Shown here piece by piece: positions 11,801 through 17,778 of a DNA stretch of 64,000 nucleotides. The DNA comes from Chrysogorgia sp. JL179-B06. Its lineage: Eukaryota > Cnidaria > Anthozoa > Scleralcyonacea > Chrysogorgiidae. The translations under genes and the position numbers were made by a program. The notes under the pieces were generated by a model. The model was not told where the DNA came from. It saw only the letters and a list, made by a program, of their open reading frames with translations, and ran no database searches. The stretch spans positions 1,407,001 to 1,471,000 of the forward strand of contig JAYKKM010000253.1 of assembly GCA_035772405.1 (NCBI GenBank). Direction: 5' to 3'. Every line of letters begins with the position of its first letter. Positions within the stretch are counted from its first letter, which is position 1.

Positions 11801-12427
11801 GTCATCATCGTTATTTACGTTTATCAGACCCTTCATACTATTGCGCAACTCCTTTGGCAACGCAATGTAGCTACTCCCATGCAAAGGTCTGTAAATAGCG
11901 ACGTTGACGTAGTGTGCATCTATTTTGTCGATAGTCCATCCAGACCCCTCAGATAACCACCCAGCTATCCGCGTCAAAATCTGCTCCGACCCACGATTGG
12001 CGACACCCTCGATGTCATGCTCGTTAATGACGACGAACGTTTCGCTGTTAAAGTAGGCGGTTTTGTATGTGGTCTTATCGAGTTCTAAAATTTTCTCAAA
12101 AGTGACCTTGACTGTCTCCACCACTTTCATTCCGTTGGTCTCACCTAATTCACGTCTCAAAAGGTTAGTGACAGCACTTCTACTACCATTTACCTGATTG
12201 ATGTCTCTGTCATCAATTACCTCGACTCCATAAGACCTTGTGAACCCTCTCAGTGCTCGATCCAACAGATGCGTTGACGGTGTGAGGTCTTCGACTAGAC
12301 GTTGTGTTTCTTGATCTCTAAAGAAGCCGTGAACGTTGGTCGCTTCATCTGTTAGTGAATTGACAACGGCTGCGCTCGTCTTATGCGCCCGTCTTTTTGT
12401 CACTGAGTTTTTCACAGTCCGACTCAT
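8816..12427 (-). CDS. polB: Protein-primed family B DNA polymerase
   Basis: A 1203-residue replicative polymerase, the usual length for Polintons. Exonuclease motifs: YADFE (about 381-385), NLRGYD (about 530) and YLKSDVLLLAD (about 672-682). Polymerase motifs: DANNLYGWAM (about 772), KLMNNSVFG (about 935) and DTDSL (about 1032), plus a KMYSY box downstream. Between Exo I and Exo II lies a zinc/HNH-like module CHIC...RVRDHCHVSGKYRG...C (about 480-513), and a further CRYCLQCF finger lies nearer the N-terminus. The region between motif A and motif B fits the TPR1 insertion that handles a terminal protein. It presumably replicates the element from its TIR ends. The start codon is preceded by AGTATAAGCCA. 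The C-terminus ENSEQTD is identical to that of the last gene of the element (25039). Confidence 0.97.
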   Translation of the reverse strand: MSRTVKNSVTKRRAHKTSAAVVNSLTDEATNVHGFFRDQETQRLVEDLTPSTHLLDRALRGFTRSYGVEVIDDRDINQVNGSRSAVTNLLRRELGETNGMKVVETVKVTFEKILELDKTTYKTAYFNSETFVVINEHDIEGVANRGSEQILTRIAGWLSEGSGWTIDKIDAHYVNVAIYRPLHGSSYIALPKELRNSMKGLINVNNDDDNECFRWCHLAHKFPVGKNSDRTSKYVRHVSELNYDGIDFPVTLKDYNKIEKANDISINVFGYENKQPFPVYVSKETCPDHMDLLLITNDVGNKHYVYIRDFNKFMYRQTKYKARKHFCRYCLQCFTRADVLESHIEVCLVINGKQAIKMPQKGAKVKYENFSRQLNVPFVVYADFEAITQKVHTTKLSSECSYTNAYQRHVDCGYGYKLVCCYDNEYSKPVKVYRGENAVNKFIGEMLEIVEYCKETSESHFNKEMILTNADKKNFDEAKSCHICSVEYTSADVRVRDHCHVSGKYRGSAHRQCNVNFRLTDKIPVIFHNLRGYDSHFIMQEIGKFGQDINVIPNNMEKYMAFMLGKNLVFLDSFQFMSSGLDNLVRNLPRDAFKYTSEVFRDEGLALMTRKGVYPYDYMDSFEKFDERELPSKKDFYSVLNDEHITEEMHERAIDVWDYFDVKNMGGYHDLYLKSDVLLLADVFENFRETCHREYKLDPCHYFTSPGLAWDAMLKMTGVELELLSDIDMFQFVELGMRGGVSYICNRHGVANNKYMEGYDKAQESKYLMYLDANNLYGWAMSRSLPTGGFKWLTEKEIEKVNLHDYHNNSKKGLLLEVDLEYPAHLHDLHNDYPLAPEKMEITVDMLSEYCTKIKNKFNVSVGGVKKLVTNLMGKKKYVCHYGNLQLYVDLGLKINKIHRVLQFDQSKWLGKYIDFNTVKRTAAKNAFEKDFFKLMNNSVFGKTMENLRKRVDVRLVTTAKKLEKLVSKPTFVSCKIFSENLVAVHKVKETLTLNRPAYVGMCILDLSKTLMYNFHYNYIMKKYSSDTCRLHFTDTDSLLYSIKTDDVYSNFMMECEKFDNSDYPADSPFFFRENKKVIGKMKDECAGTPIVEFVGLRSKMYSYLKEGGGGGKTAKGIRKNIIKKVIRHEDYKSVLLEQKQLRHTMKTIRSVKHQLGSYEINKVSLSCFDDKRYLLENGIDSYAYGHKNIVVRDTTENSEQTD

Positions 12428-12437
12428 TGGCTTATAC

Positions 12438-13001
12438 TTACACTACACTTTTTTTCTTAGCCCACTCATTGTAGTAAATATCACCACTTTCACACCATCC
12501 CAGCTTTGGGTACACCACCCCAAACAGATTGTTGTCAAACAAGTCTTTCACCTTCCCGTCTTTGAGGTCTGACACCTTCTTGAGTGTCTCGACTCGTCTT
12601 CTATGACACAACCTAATAATGTAGTATCCATATCTGCTGACATTTCTACCCTTGATCAAATTGCACGAGTACAACGCGTTGACAACTTTCAAGAAGTCCT
12701 CTTTTATCAACTCAAGGTGCTCACCCTTCACAACATTCCGTAGTCTCCTCCCCATCCACCAAGACCGTTTGTGAACGCTTTTTAACCGAGTGAGTCTCAT
12801 GTCGCTGTAACTCTGAGTGTAGCCCCATTCGGTGTCGCCACACTTTGGGCATGCGTACCCACCACAGTCAGTCATATTCTTCACAACATCACAATCCGAA
12901 CAGTAGTAAAGCCTGAAGGTGCCTCCACACTCGATTTGCGTCTCACTCGCGATTTCGTCAATTGTGTAACCATAACTCATCTGCCTCATAAGTTCGTCCA
13001 T
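12438..13001 (-). CDS. Zinc-ribbon protein, possibly VLTF3-like late transcription factor
   Basis: 187 residues from the ATG at 13001 (the frame extends 3 nt further only through a GTG). A CSDC...CPKC zinc ribbon (about 34-57) is followed by an aromatic/basic stretch and a helical region ending SRYGYYIIRL. The order (ribbon, Y/H-rich segment, helices with a YY box) resembles poxvirus VLTF3-type transcription factors found in large DNA viruses and relatives. This is inference from pattern, not proof. The stop lies 10 nt upstream of the PolB ATG, so the two probably form a unit. AGTATAAGAGTG precedes its ATG. A generic zinc-binding DNA protein is the alternative. Confidence 0.6.
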   Translation of the reverse strand: MDELMRQMSYGYTIDEIASETQIECGGTFRLYYCSDCDVVKNMTDCGGYACPKCGDTEWGYTQSYSDMRLTRLKSVHKRSWWMGRRLRNVVKGEHLELIKEDFLKVVNALYSCNLIKGRNVSRYGYYIIRLCHRRRVETLKKVSDLKDGKVKDLFDNNLFGVVYPKLGWCESGDIYYNEWAKKKSVV

Positions 13002-13028
13002 CACTCTTATACTACTCCAACATTTTTT

Positions 13029-13448
13029 TTACTGAGTTAGCACCCATACCGCTATTCCACTACCCAAACCTAGCGCGCTAACAAACAATAATTGGTATTC
13101 CTTCATTTCCGCACTCGGTTGGTAGTAATCCGCAATCTTCGGGAGGTCAGTGAACACTCGTCCGCTGTGCCGTATGGTCATTACGCTTCTAAGTTCTTCC
13201 AACGCGTGGTTTGTGTCATTGATGTCAGCGTTAGCATCTGAGAGCATTTGCCGTAAACGCTGGATCTTATCTCTCTTGGCGACTTCGTTTTCAGACCACG
13301 CTTCTTTCGCGCTGGCTAACTGCTCCAACGCATGGTTGTGCCTTTTCATCTCAGCTTCATAACCTGAATGATTAAACTTCGAAAACATAAAGCCAGCGCC
13401 TGCAAAAGCCACTGCATTAAATATCCCTCCAGCCACAACACTCACCAT
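13029..13448 (-). CDS. Small protein with two membrane segments around a coiled coil
   Basis: 139 residues, family not recognised. An N-terminal hydrophobic segment (about 2-22), then a long charged helix likely to form a coiled coil (about 30-95, with heptad-like L/A spacing, as in HALEQLASAKEAW and IQRLRQMLSDA), then a C-terminal hydrophobic segment (about 118-138, LLFVSALGLGSGIAVWVL). The layout suggests a virion or host-membrane protein. It follows the 80-residue membrane protein by only 4 nt on the same strand. Confidence 0.75.
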   Translation of the reverse strand: MVSVVAGGIFNAVAFAGAGFMFSKFNHSGYEAEMKRHNHALEQLASAKEAWSENEVAKRDKIQRLRQMLSDANADINDTNHALEELRSVMTIRHSGRVFTDLPKIADYYQPSAEMKEYQLLFVSALGLGSGIAVWVLTQ

Positions 13449-13452
13449 TAAC

Positions 13453-13695
13453 TTACGTTGATTTGAATGGGTCTGTCGGTATCCACTTTTTCGATTGCAT
13501 CCATTTTACTAACAGCGTTCCTGCACCAACAGCTGCAGCAAGTTTCACTGTGCCTTTCACAGTCTCTGGTGTTCCCAATGGTTCTCCCAAAGCCTTTTTC
13601 GAAATCATACTCACTGCCACAGCACCAGTCGTAACAAGTAGCGCGTCGTACAGTTCGTTCATAAGTTCTTTTCGATCGATCGCAGCCATATACAT
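13453..13695 (-). CDS. Small two-helix membrane protein
   Basis: 80 residues (MYMAAIDRKELMNELYDALL...). The second Met, at 13689, may be the used start. Two hydrophobic helices: ALLVTTGAVAVSMI (about 18-31) and VKLAAAVGAGTLLVKWM (about 50-66). Function unknown. It belongs to a run of three small membrane proteins on the same strand (13029-14040), which argues for a shared role in the particle or in membrane handling. Confidence 0.7.
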   Translation of the reverse strand: MYMAAIDRKELMNELYDALLVTTGAVAVSMISKKALGEPLGTPETVKGTVKLAAAVGAGTLLVKWMQSKKWIPTDPFKST

Positions 13696-13710
13696 TGTCG
13701 TGTGTTTTGT

Positions 13711-14040
13711 TCAGGAGTCAAATGTGTCTAACGCTGGACGACGAGTTTTGTGGTTCTCTGACGCAGGTGTTGGTGCAGTACTCACTTTTTCACTGCTAAT
13801 TGTGTACCACAACGAAGCACCAGCAATGATTACACCAAGTGTTCCGACAATGTAACCATAGCTCCACTCACCACCCTGTTCCTCGTTGACTATCATTTCA
13901 CGCATTTTCTTTTCTTTCGCGGCTTTCGATATCTCAGCCAACTTCTTACCAGCAGCGACGCGTTTTGGGTCCTTCACCTTAACACTTTTCACGTCAGCCG
14001 TAATCTTCGCTTCAACAGCCGTCTGTGAGTCTTCAGCCAT
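13711..14040 (-). CDS. Small single-pass membrane protein with basic N-terminal part
   Basis: 109 residues. The N-terminal half is Lys/Ala-rich and helical (KKLAEISKAAKEKKMREM, about 28-46). One hydrophobic span follows (YGYIVGTLGVIIAGASLWYT, about 61-80) and then a short polar tail. Family not recognised. First gene of the left minus-strand block. It diverges from the 14173 gene across a 132-nt spacer containing 23-bp repeats. Confidence 0.7.
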   Translation of the reverse strand: MAEDSQTAVEAKITADVKSVKVKDPKRVAAGKKLAEISKAAKEKKMREMIVNEEQGGEWSYGYIVGTLGVIIAGASLWYTISSEKVSTAPTPASENHKTRRPALDTFDS

Positions 14041-14172
14041 CTAATACACTATCACGTGTTATCTTACTCACAGTTGACCTCACAGGTGTCTCACAGTTGA
14101 CCTCACAGGTGTCTCACAGTTCCAGACCAAAACGCACTAAAAAATTAGGATTTTTTCTGAGAGTATAACATA
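14041..14172. promoter_or_regulatory. Divergent intergenic region with 23-bp direct repeats
   Basis: Separates two divergently transcribed genes. A 23-bp unit starting TCACAGTTGACCTCACAGG is present at 14068 and 14091, with a partial third copy at 14114. AGTATAACATA lies directly before the plus-strand ATG. The repeats could be binding sites or simple tandem duplication. Confidence 0.55.
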
Positions 14173-14859
14173 ATGACTCAAGCCCGAGAAATCAGCGAAG
14201 AAGATATTGCCAACATGCTGAGAACAGCCTTTATCAGTGTGCCTACCCTACAAGACGCCTCTGGACCTATCGTCTTAAACGAGTACTTCTCAACATACAC
14301 AATGTTCGACCCCGACCCTGAAGGGCCACCAAAACGGCTTGGCTCTCAGATCCGCCATACGAGGTATCTTCTCGACGCTTGGATCGATCTTCGAGAAGAC
14401 AGAGCCAACGAGCTTGCTGGTGTGTTAGCTGACATAATCCCTGTGTGGTGTTACTCACCATTCAAATACCTTATGTTAGCGAGTGGTGTCTACTTGAGCA
14501 ACCCTCGTGAGTCCAACGCCACATTACTCGGTAATTTCCTCCAAGTGTTCTTAGCGACCCTTCTATGGAAACCATGCCCAACCAAAGCCAAAGCGTGGCT
14601 AGATCTCGCCGCAAGCCGCGACGTTCACGTTTGCAAGGTGGGGTGTAATGAGATACTGGGTGTGGACGATATCAGGGACCACGTACTCTCACCCGCCCAC
14701 AGACACTTTGCGAGAGACGAAAACGCGTACACCTGTCACCCATGCGGTGTGGTTACCAACAACCCAATGCATCGCTTGAGACACGAGAGCTCGAAGACTC
14801 ATCTTGAAAACTTAGAGCTTCGGCGGATATTCAACAACGAACAACGATTCCCACAATGA
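14173..14859 (+). CDS. Protein with two C-terminal U1/matrin-like zinc fingers
   Basis: 228 residues. The N-terminal 145 are alpha-helical looking with no recognised domain. The C-terminus has two finger-like units: CKVGCNEILGVDDIRDHVLS with distal H residues (about 155-180), then CHPCGVVTNNPMHRLRHESS and a final H (about 193-217). The long H-x5-H spacing recalls U1C/matrin RNA- or DNA-binding fingers. It overlaps the next gene by 4 nt (ATGA) if that gene starts at its first ATG, so the two may be co-expressed. AGTATAACATA precedes the ATG. Role unknown; nucleic-acid binding is an inference. Confidence 0.75.
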   Translation: MTQAREISEEDIANMLRTAFISVPTLQDASGPIVLNEYFSTYTMFDPDPEGPPKRLGSQIRHTRYLLDAWIDLREDRANELAGVLADIIPVWCYSPFKYLMLASGVYLSNPRESNATLLGNFLQVFLATLLWKPCPTKAKAWLDLAASRDVHVCKVGCNEILGVDDIRDHVLSPAHRHFARDENAYTCHPCGVVTNNPMHRLRHESSKTHLENLELRRIFNNEQRFPQ

Positions 14860-15458
14860 AAAAATATTTCTCTGGAGGTATAGTAACCATGAAGAAAGTT
14901 GGTAAACTAGAAATCGTGATTGGTCCCATGTTTGCAGGAAAAACAACTGAGACTCTTCGCAGGTTAGTCACGTTAAGTAAGTCAGGGCTCAAAGTCCTTT
15001 ACATGAACAACACAGGTGACACTAGGCGAACTGACCACGCGTTCTCCACACATCGTCAGACCATTGTTGTTGGATCAGACAGTTTACCTGCGAAGTTGAT
15101 CACCAACCTTCCGAGTTCTTCCGAGATAGCTGACTATGACGTCATCGGAATTGATGAAGGCCATTGGTACTCTGATCTGTCAGTTATTCGCTACTACGTT
15201 AAAGCTGGCATTCATGTCATTATTTGTGGTCTCATAACAACGGAGCACTTAAAAAGACTTGGCGAACTTGACACGTTGTTCCCAATGGCAGACGACATCA
15301 CATTTCTAAAAGCGTATTGCGCCGTTTGTCGCGACACTTACGGAACAACTGTTGACGCACCATTCAATTGGAGATATAACCCAGGACCATCATTCGTTGG
15401 TGGTGCTGAGCAATATCGTGCAGTGTGCAGACGTCATCATCCTTCCACACAAAATTAA
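14856..15458 (+). CDS. tk: Thymidine kinase, type II (TK1-like)
   Basis: Phosphorylates thymidine (and probably deoxyuridine) to supply dTTP. 200 residues from the first ATG, or 189 from the second ATG at 14889, which has a better context (aaccATGa) and a GGTATAG motif upstream. Walker A GPMFAGKTT (23-31), the DEGHW box in the Walker B position (about 100-104; family usually DEgQF), and a lasso region with CAVC (about 155) and VGGAEQYRAVCRRHH (thymidine-binding loop and zinc ligands). All key residues look intact. It is an accessory gene, not part of the core Polinton set, and would help replication in non-dividing cells. Confidence 0.93.
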   Translation: MKKYFSGGIVTMKKVGKLEIVIGPMFAGKTTETLRRLVTLSKSGLKVLYMNNTGDTRRTDHAFSTHRQTIVVGSDSLPAKLITNLPSSSEIADYDVIGIDEGHWYSDLSVIRYYVKAGIHVIICGLITTEHLKRLGELDTLFPMADDITFLKAYCAVCRDTYGTTVDAPFNWRYNPGPSFVGGAEQYRAVCRRHHPSTQN

Positions 15459-15670
15459 GGGTGTTCTCGGATACCCCACTTTTTAAAATTTATACATTGG
15501 TCACATGAAGCGTCCAATGTAAATAGAAACATTTTTTCACACAGTGGTCAGAAGGTTTGTGAAATAAAGAGAGAGAGTTTCGCAGATATTTTTTGTTAAG
15601 TTAAAAATATCTTTTAAAAACGTTAGAGCAGTCGCCACCTCAAGTGTCGTCTCAACTCATTACTCACTGT
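15459..15670. terminator. Convergent intergenic region with polyadenylation signal
   Basis: 212 bp between the stops of tk (plus) and the BRO gene (minus). A canonical AATAAA occurs about 105 nt after the tk stop (near 15562), inside GTGAAATAAAGAGAG, a plausible poly(A) signal. No frame seen. Confidence 0.5.
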
Positions 15671-16438
15671 CTAAAAAGTCTCTTTACAATAGTGTCTCTC
15701 GTGGTTACTCAACGCTGATTTATTTTTAAATTTACGAAGACAGTGAGAGCACTGAAACCCAACGTCAAAGAAATATTTTATTACTGCGGTAATAGCGTCG
15801 TCGTATGAGTCACACAACAACGTTAGATAACCAGCGGATTTGTATCTGAGCAACAGAGACTCCTGCTCTTTGGACGTCTTGCCTGTGCCACCTGGATTCT
15901 TGAACTCAATCACGAGTCCGCTATGCTGTCGGTTTGCGTTGGCAATAATCAAGTCAGGTGTTCCACGTTGGTAACCTTTTTTCCACGAATTTATTCTTTT
16001 ACTCGAGGTGTCTTGATTTTCACCACAAGCGGCTATCAAAATAGCTTCCGGATAATATTTCCTAAGAAAACCAACAACTTTCGTGTGAAGGTCGAACTCA
16101 GTGATCATTACGAATTGATTGTGTTTGAGACCAACGCTAGCTAAACTTTTTCTAACGCTTGGCAAGACTTCTGAGTGCACCCACCTTCCGAAGTGTTTCG
16201 CACGCTCCATTTTACTCGAGAACGTCAATGAGTAGACCCCAAGTTCGTTGATAAACGAGGCCTGCTCTATCTTCATTTTACAATCAGGTTCGACGTGGTC
16301 ATTGACTGCATCTTTTGGTTGAGCATAACCTAGAGCGCTCGCGACTTCTTTCGCTTTGAACCATATTTCACCGTTGTGATTAACCGTCGTGATTTGGTGA
16401 CCGTCGAAGTCGAATAATCGAAGCGCTGTGGAGGTCAT
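15671..16438 (-). CDS. BRO-N / VRR-NUC nuclease / C2H2 finger fusion
   Basis: 255 residues with three parts. (1) BRO-N DNA-binding domain, about 3-95: LRLFDFDGHQI, GEIWFKAKEVASALGYAQPK, ELGVYSLTFSSK and the closing FGRWVHSEVLPSVRK. (2) VRR-NUC-like nuclease, about 110-215: GTPDLIIAN, LVIEFKNPGGTGKTSKEQ and a GYLTLLCDSYDDAI end, the PD...(E)xK...Q pattern of this PD-(D/E)XK family. (3) A C-terminal CSHCLRKF...SNHERHYC finger, about 231-252. BRO proteins are common in insect DNA viruses. The nuclease could act on branched or host DNA. Preceded by ACTATAATATAGCG. The fusion order is unusual; catalytic residues look intact. Confidence 0.88.
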   Translation of the reverse strand: MTSTALRLFDFDGHQITTVNHNGEIWFKAKEVASALGYAQPKDAVNDHVEPDCKMKIEQASFINELGVYSLTFSSKMERAKHFGRWVHSEVLPSVRKSLASVGLKHNQFVMITEFDLHTKVVGFLRKYYPEAILIAACGENQDTSSKRINSWKKGYQRGTPDLIIANANRQHSGLVIEFKNPGGTGKTSKEQESLLLRYKSAGYLTLLCDSYDDAITAVIKYFFDVGFQCSHCLRKFKNKSALSNHERHYCKETF

Positions 16439-16466
16439 CGCTATATTATAGTCTCCTACAAAAAAA

Positions 16467-16607
16467 CTATTCGACGTGGGTGTCAGGTTTTTTATAGATC
16501 TGGTTTGTTGTGTACCAATGCAGCAAATACGTTTTACTAGCCCTCAGTTTTCTACGTCGTCTGAAAAAGTTTCTAATGTTACGAGCCAGTTTTCTAAGCC
16601 AACCCAT
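16467..16607 (-). CDS. Very basic 46-residue peptide
   Basis: A small frame from the ATG at 16607 (MGWLRKLARNIRNFFRRRRK at the N-terminus) to the stop at 16467. The first 25 residues hold about ten Arg/Lys arranged so that Trp, Leu, Ile and Phe fall on one face of a helix. It fills the gap between the BRO gene and the putative myristoylated gene on the same strand, so it is likely real. It could be a DNA-condensing core peptide or an amphipathic membrane-active peptide; neither is proven. Below the length cut-off of many gene finders. Confidence 0.6.
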   Translation of the reverse strand: MGWLRKLARNIRNFFRRRRKLRASKTYLLHWYTTNQIYKKPDTHVE

Positions 16608-16615
16608 TACATAAC

Positions 16616-16825
16616 TTAAGTCACATCTCCTACCACTCCCACAGTGTCTAATTCTGCGGGTAGCATAATAGGTTCGCCATAAGTCTTTTTAGACCTCATA
16701 CCAATTTCAGCGTGGAGCTCGAGACTCACGTCACCGCGACCAAATGATCCACCAGCTTTGAACATGTGATCAGTCGTCTTATTTATCTTATATATTTCAT
16801 GAGGTCTCGAAATACATGCTCCCAT
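16616..16825 (-). CDS. Small putative N-myristoylated protein
   Basis: 69 residues beginning MGACISRP. Gly2 and Ser6 fit the N-myristoylation consensus, and Cys4 could be palmitoylated, giving a dual-acyl membrane anchor. The remainder is polar without a recognised domain. The ATG is immediately next to the stop of the fibre-like gene (no spacer), which points to a shared transcript. A role in attaching core or capsid to a membrane is inference. Confidence 0.7.
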   Translation of the reverse strand: MGACISRPHEIYKINKTTDHMFKAGGSFGRGDVSLELHAEIGMRSKKTYGEPIMLPAELDTVGVVGDVT

Positions 16826-17776
16826 TTACTTTACACCATATTCCTTCATCATTTTTCCACCCATGATTATGATGTCTCGGTTTGTCATGTAGCCACTCAC
16901 AATTTTCACACCGTAGAATTCTATCAACGATGGGTGCGCATAAGGTGCGAGTGGTATTCTTGGTCGATGTATTCCAAAAATTGTTCCGTAGGGTGCGCCT
17001 ATCTTTTTCATATTTGCTATGAAGTCTGAATCGGTTGACTTAACGTTGTTGACTCTAACATGTGAATTGCTCATTTGCCAGTGTATCGATATCATATGCA
17101 TTTTTGTGAGGTCAACGCCACTCGGAATAGTGCATACTTTCTCCATCGCTGGGATGCTACCACCATACGCGAGCTTGTTGGTCACACCAGTCTTGTACCC
17201 TATGAACTTATCCCAACTACCATCGTCGTTTGATATAATTGTCTCCCAATTTGATCCAGCGGTTCTCATTGGTAACCTCACCACAACAAAAATGGAGAGA
17301 TCACACCATTGCATACTGGGGCAATTAAAATGGAGACCTGACTCAAGTGGGATTGGTGTTAACACAGGTGATAGAAAACTTTGACTCACACCGCTGATGC
17401 CAACAATAGGGCTATAGGCTAGGTTGTTTTGCACTAATTTACTTGTTTCACCAATGGCTTTCACTTTGTTTGAACCATTGGTGTGAAACTCCACATTTTT
17501 TAAGGCGTGTGTGCTAACGTTGAAGTCAAGCACAATGTTGTAGGACTGACTCTTGAGGTAGCTTGATAGCAATTGCTCTAGAGTTCTTTTATTCGCAGCA
17601 TCTGAGTCATCGACTGGGTCCGCTACGTTTTTTATCGCTGAGCCTTGCATGTCTATTATTCCAGACATCCTTCCACCGGTCGCGCTTAATTTAGGATCTT
17701 CGTCCAGATGCCTTTTCGTTCTCTTTAGTATTTTATCGTGAGGGTCGTCAGACTCATACCCATAGTTTAGACTCAT
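16826..17776 (-). CDS. Fibre-like protein with phage-tail motif and lectin-like C-terminus
   Basis: 316 residues. Around 33-65 it reads GGRMSGIIDMQGSAIKN followed by VADPVDDSDAANKRTLEQ, the pattern widely seen in phage tail fibres (GG.M.G.I.M....I.nv..P....DAanK..v). The second half (about 145-316) looks like a concanavalin/LamG-type beta sandwich: W-rich strands, a DGSW turn, MHMISIHWQMS, and a closing IEFYGVKIVSGYMTNRDI...EYG that resembles the end of such lectin domains. A trimeric attachment fibre binding glycans is the inferred role. Directly adjoins the 462-residue gene upstream (2-nt gap) and the acylated protein downstream. Confidence 0.72.
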   Translation of the reverse strand: MSLNYGYESDDPHDKILKRTKRHLDEDPKLSATGGRMSGIIDMQGSAIKNVADPVDDSDAANKRTLEQLLSSYLKSQSYNIVLDFNVSTHALKNVEFHTNGSNKVKAIGETSKLVQNNLAYSPIVGISGVSQSFLSPVLTPIPLESGLHFNCPSMQWCDLSIFVVVRLPMRTAGSNWETIISNDDGSWDKFIGYKTGVTNKLAYGGSIPAMEKVCTIPSGVDLTKMHMISIHWQMSNSHVRVNNVKSTDSDFIANMKKIGAPYGTIFGIHRPRIPLAPYAHPSLIEFYGVKIVSGYMTNRDIIIMGGKMMKEYGVK

Positions 17777-17778
17777 TA

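Noticed and set aside
13002..13004. GTG start for the zinc-ribbon gene
   Set aside because: Eukaryotic translation starts at the ATG at 13001 immediately after it.
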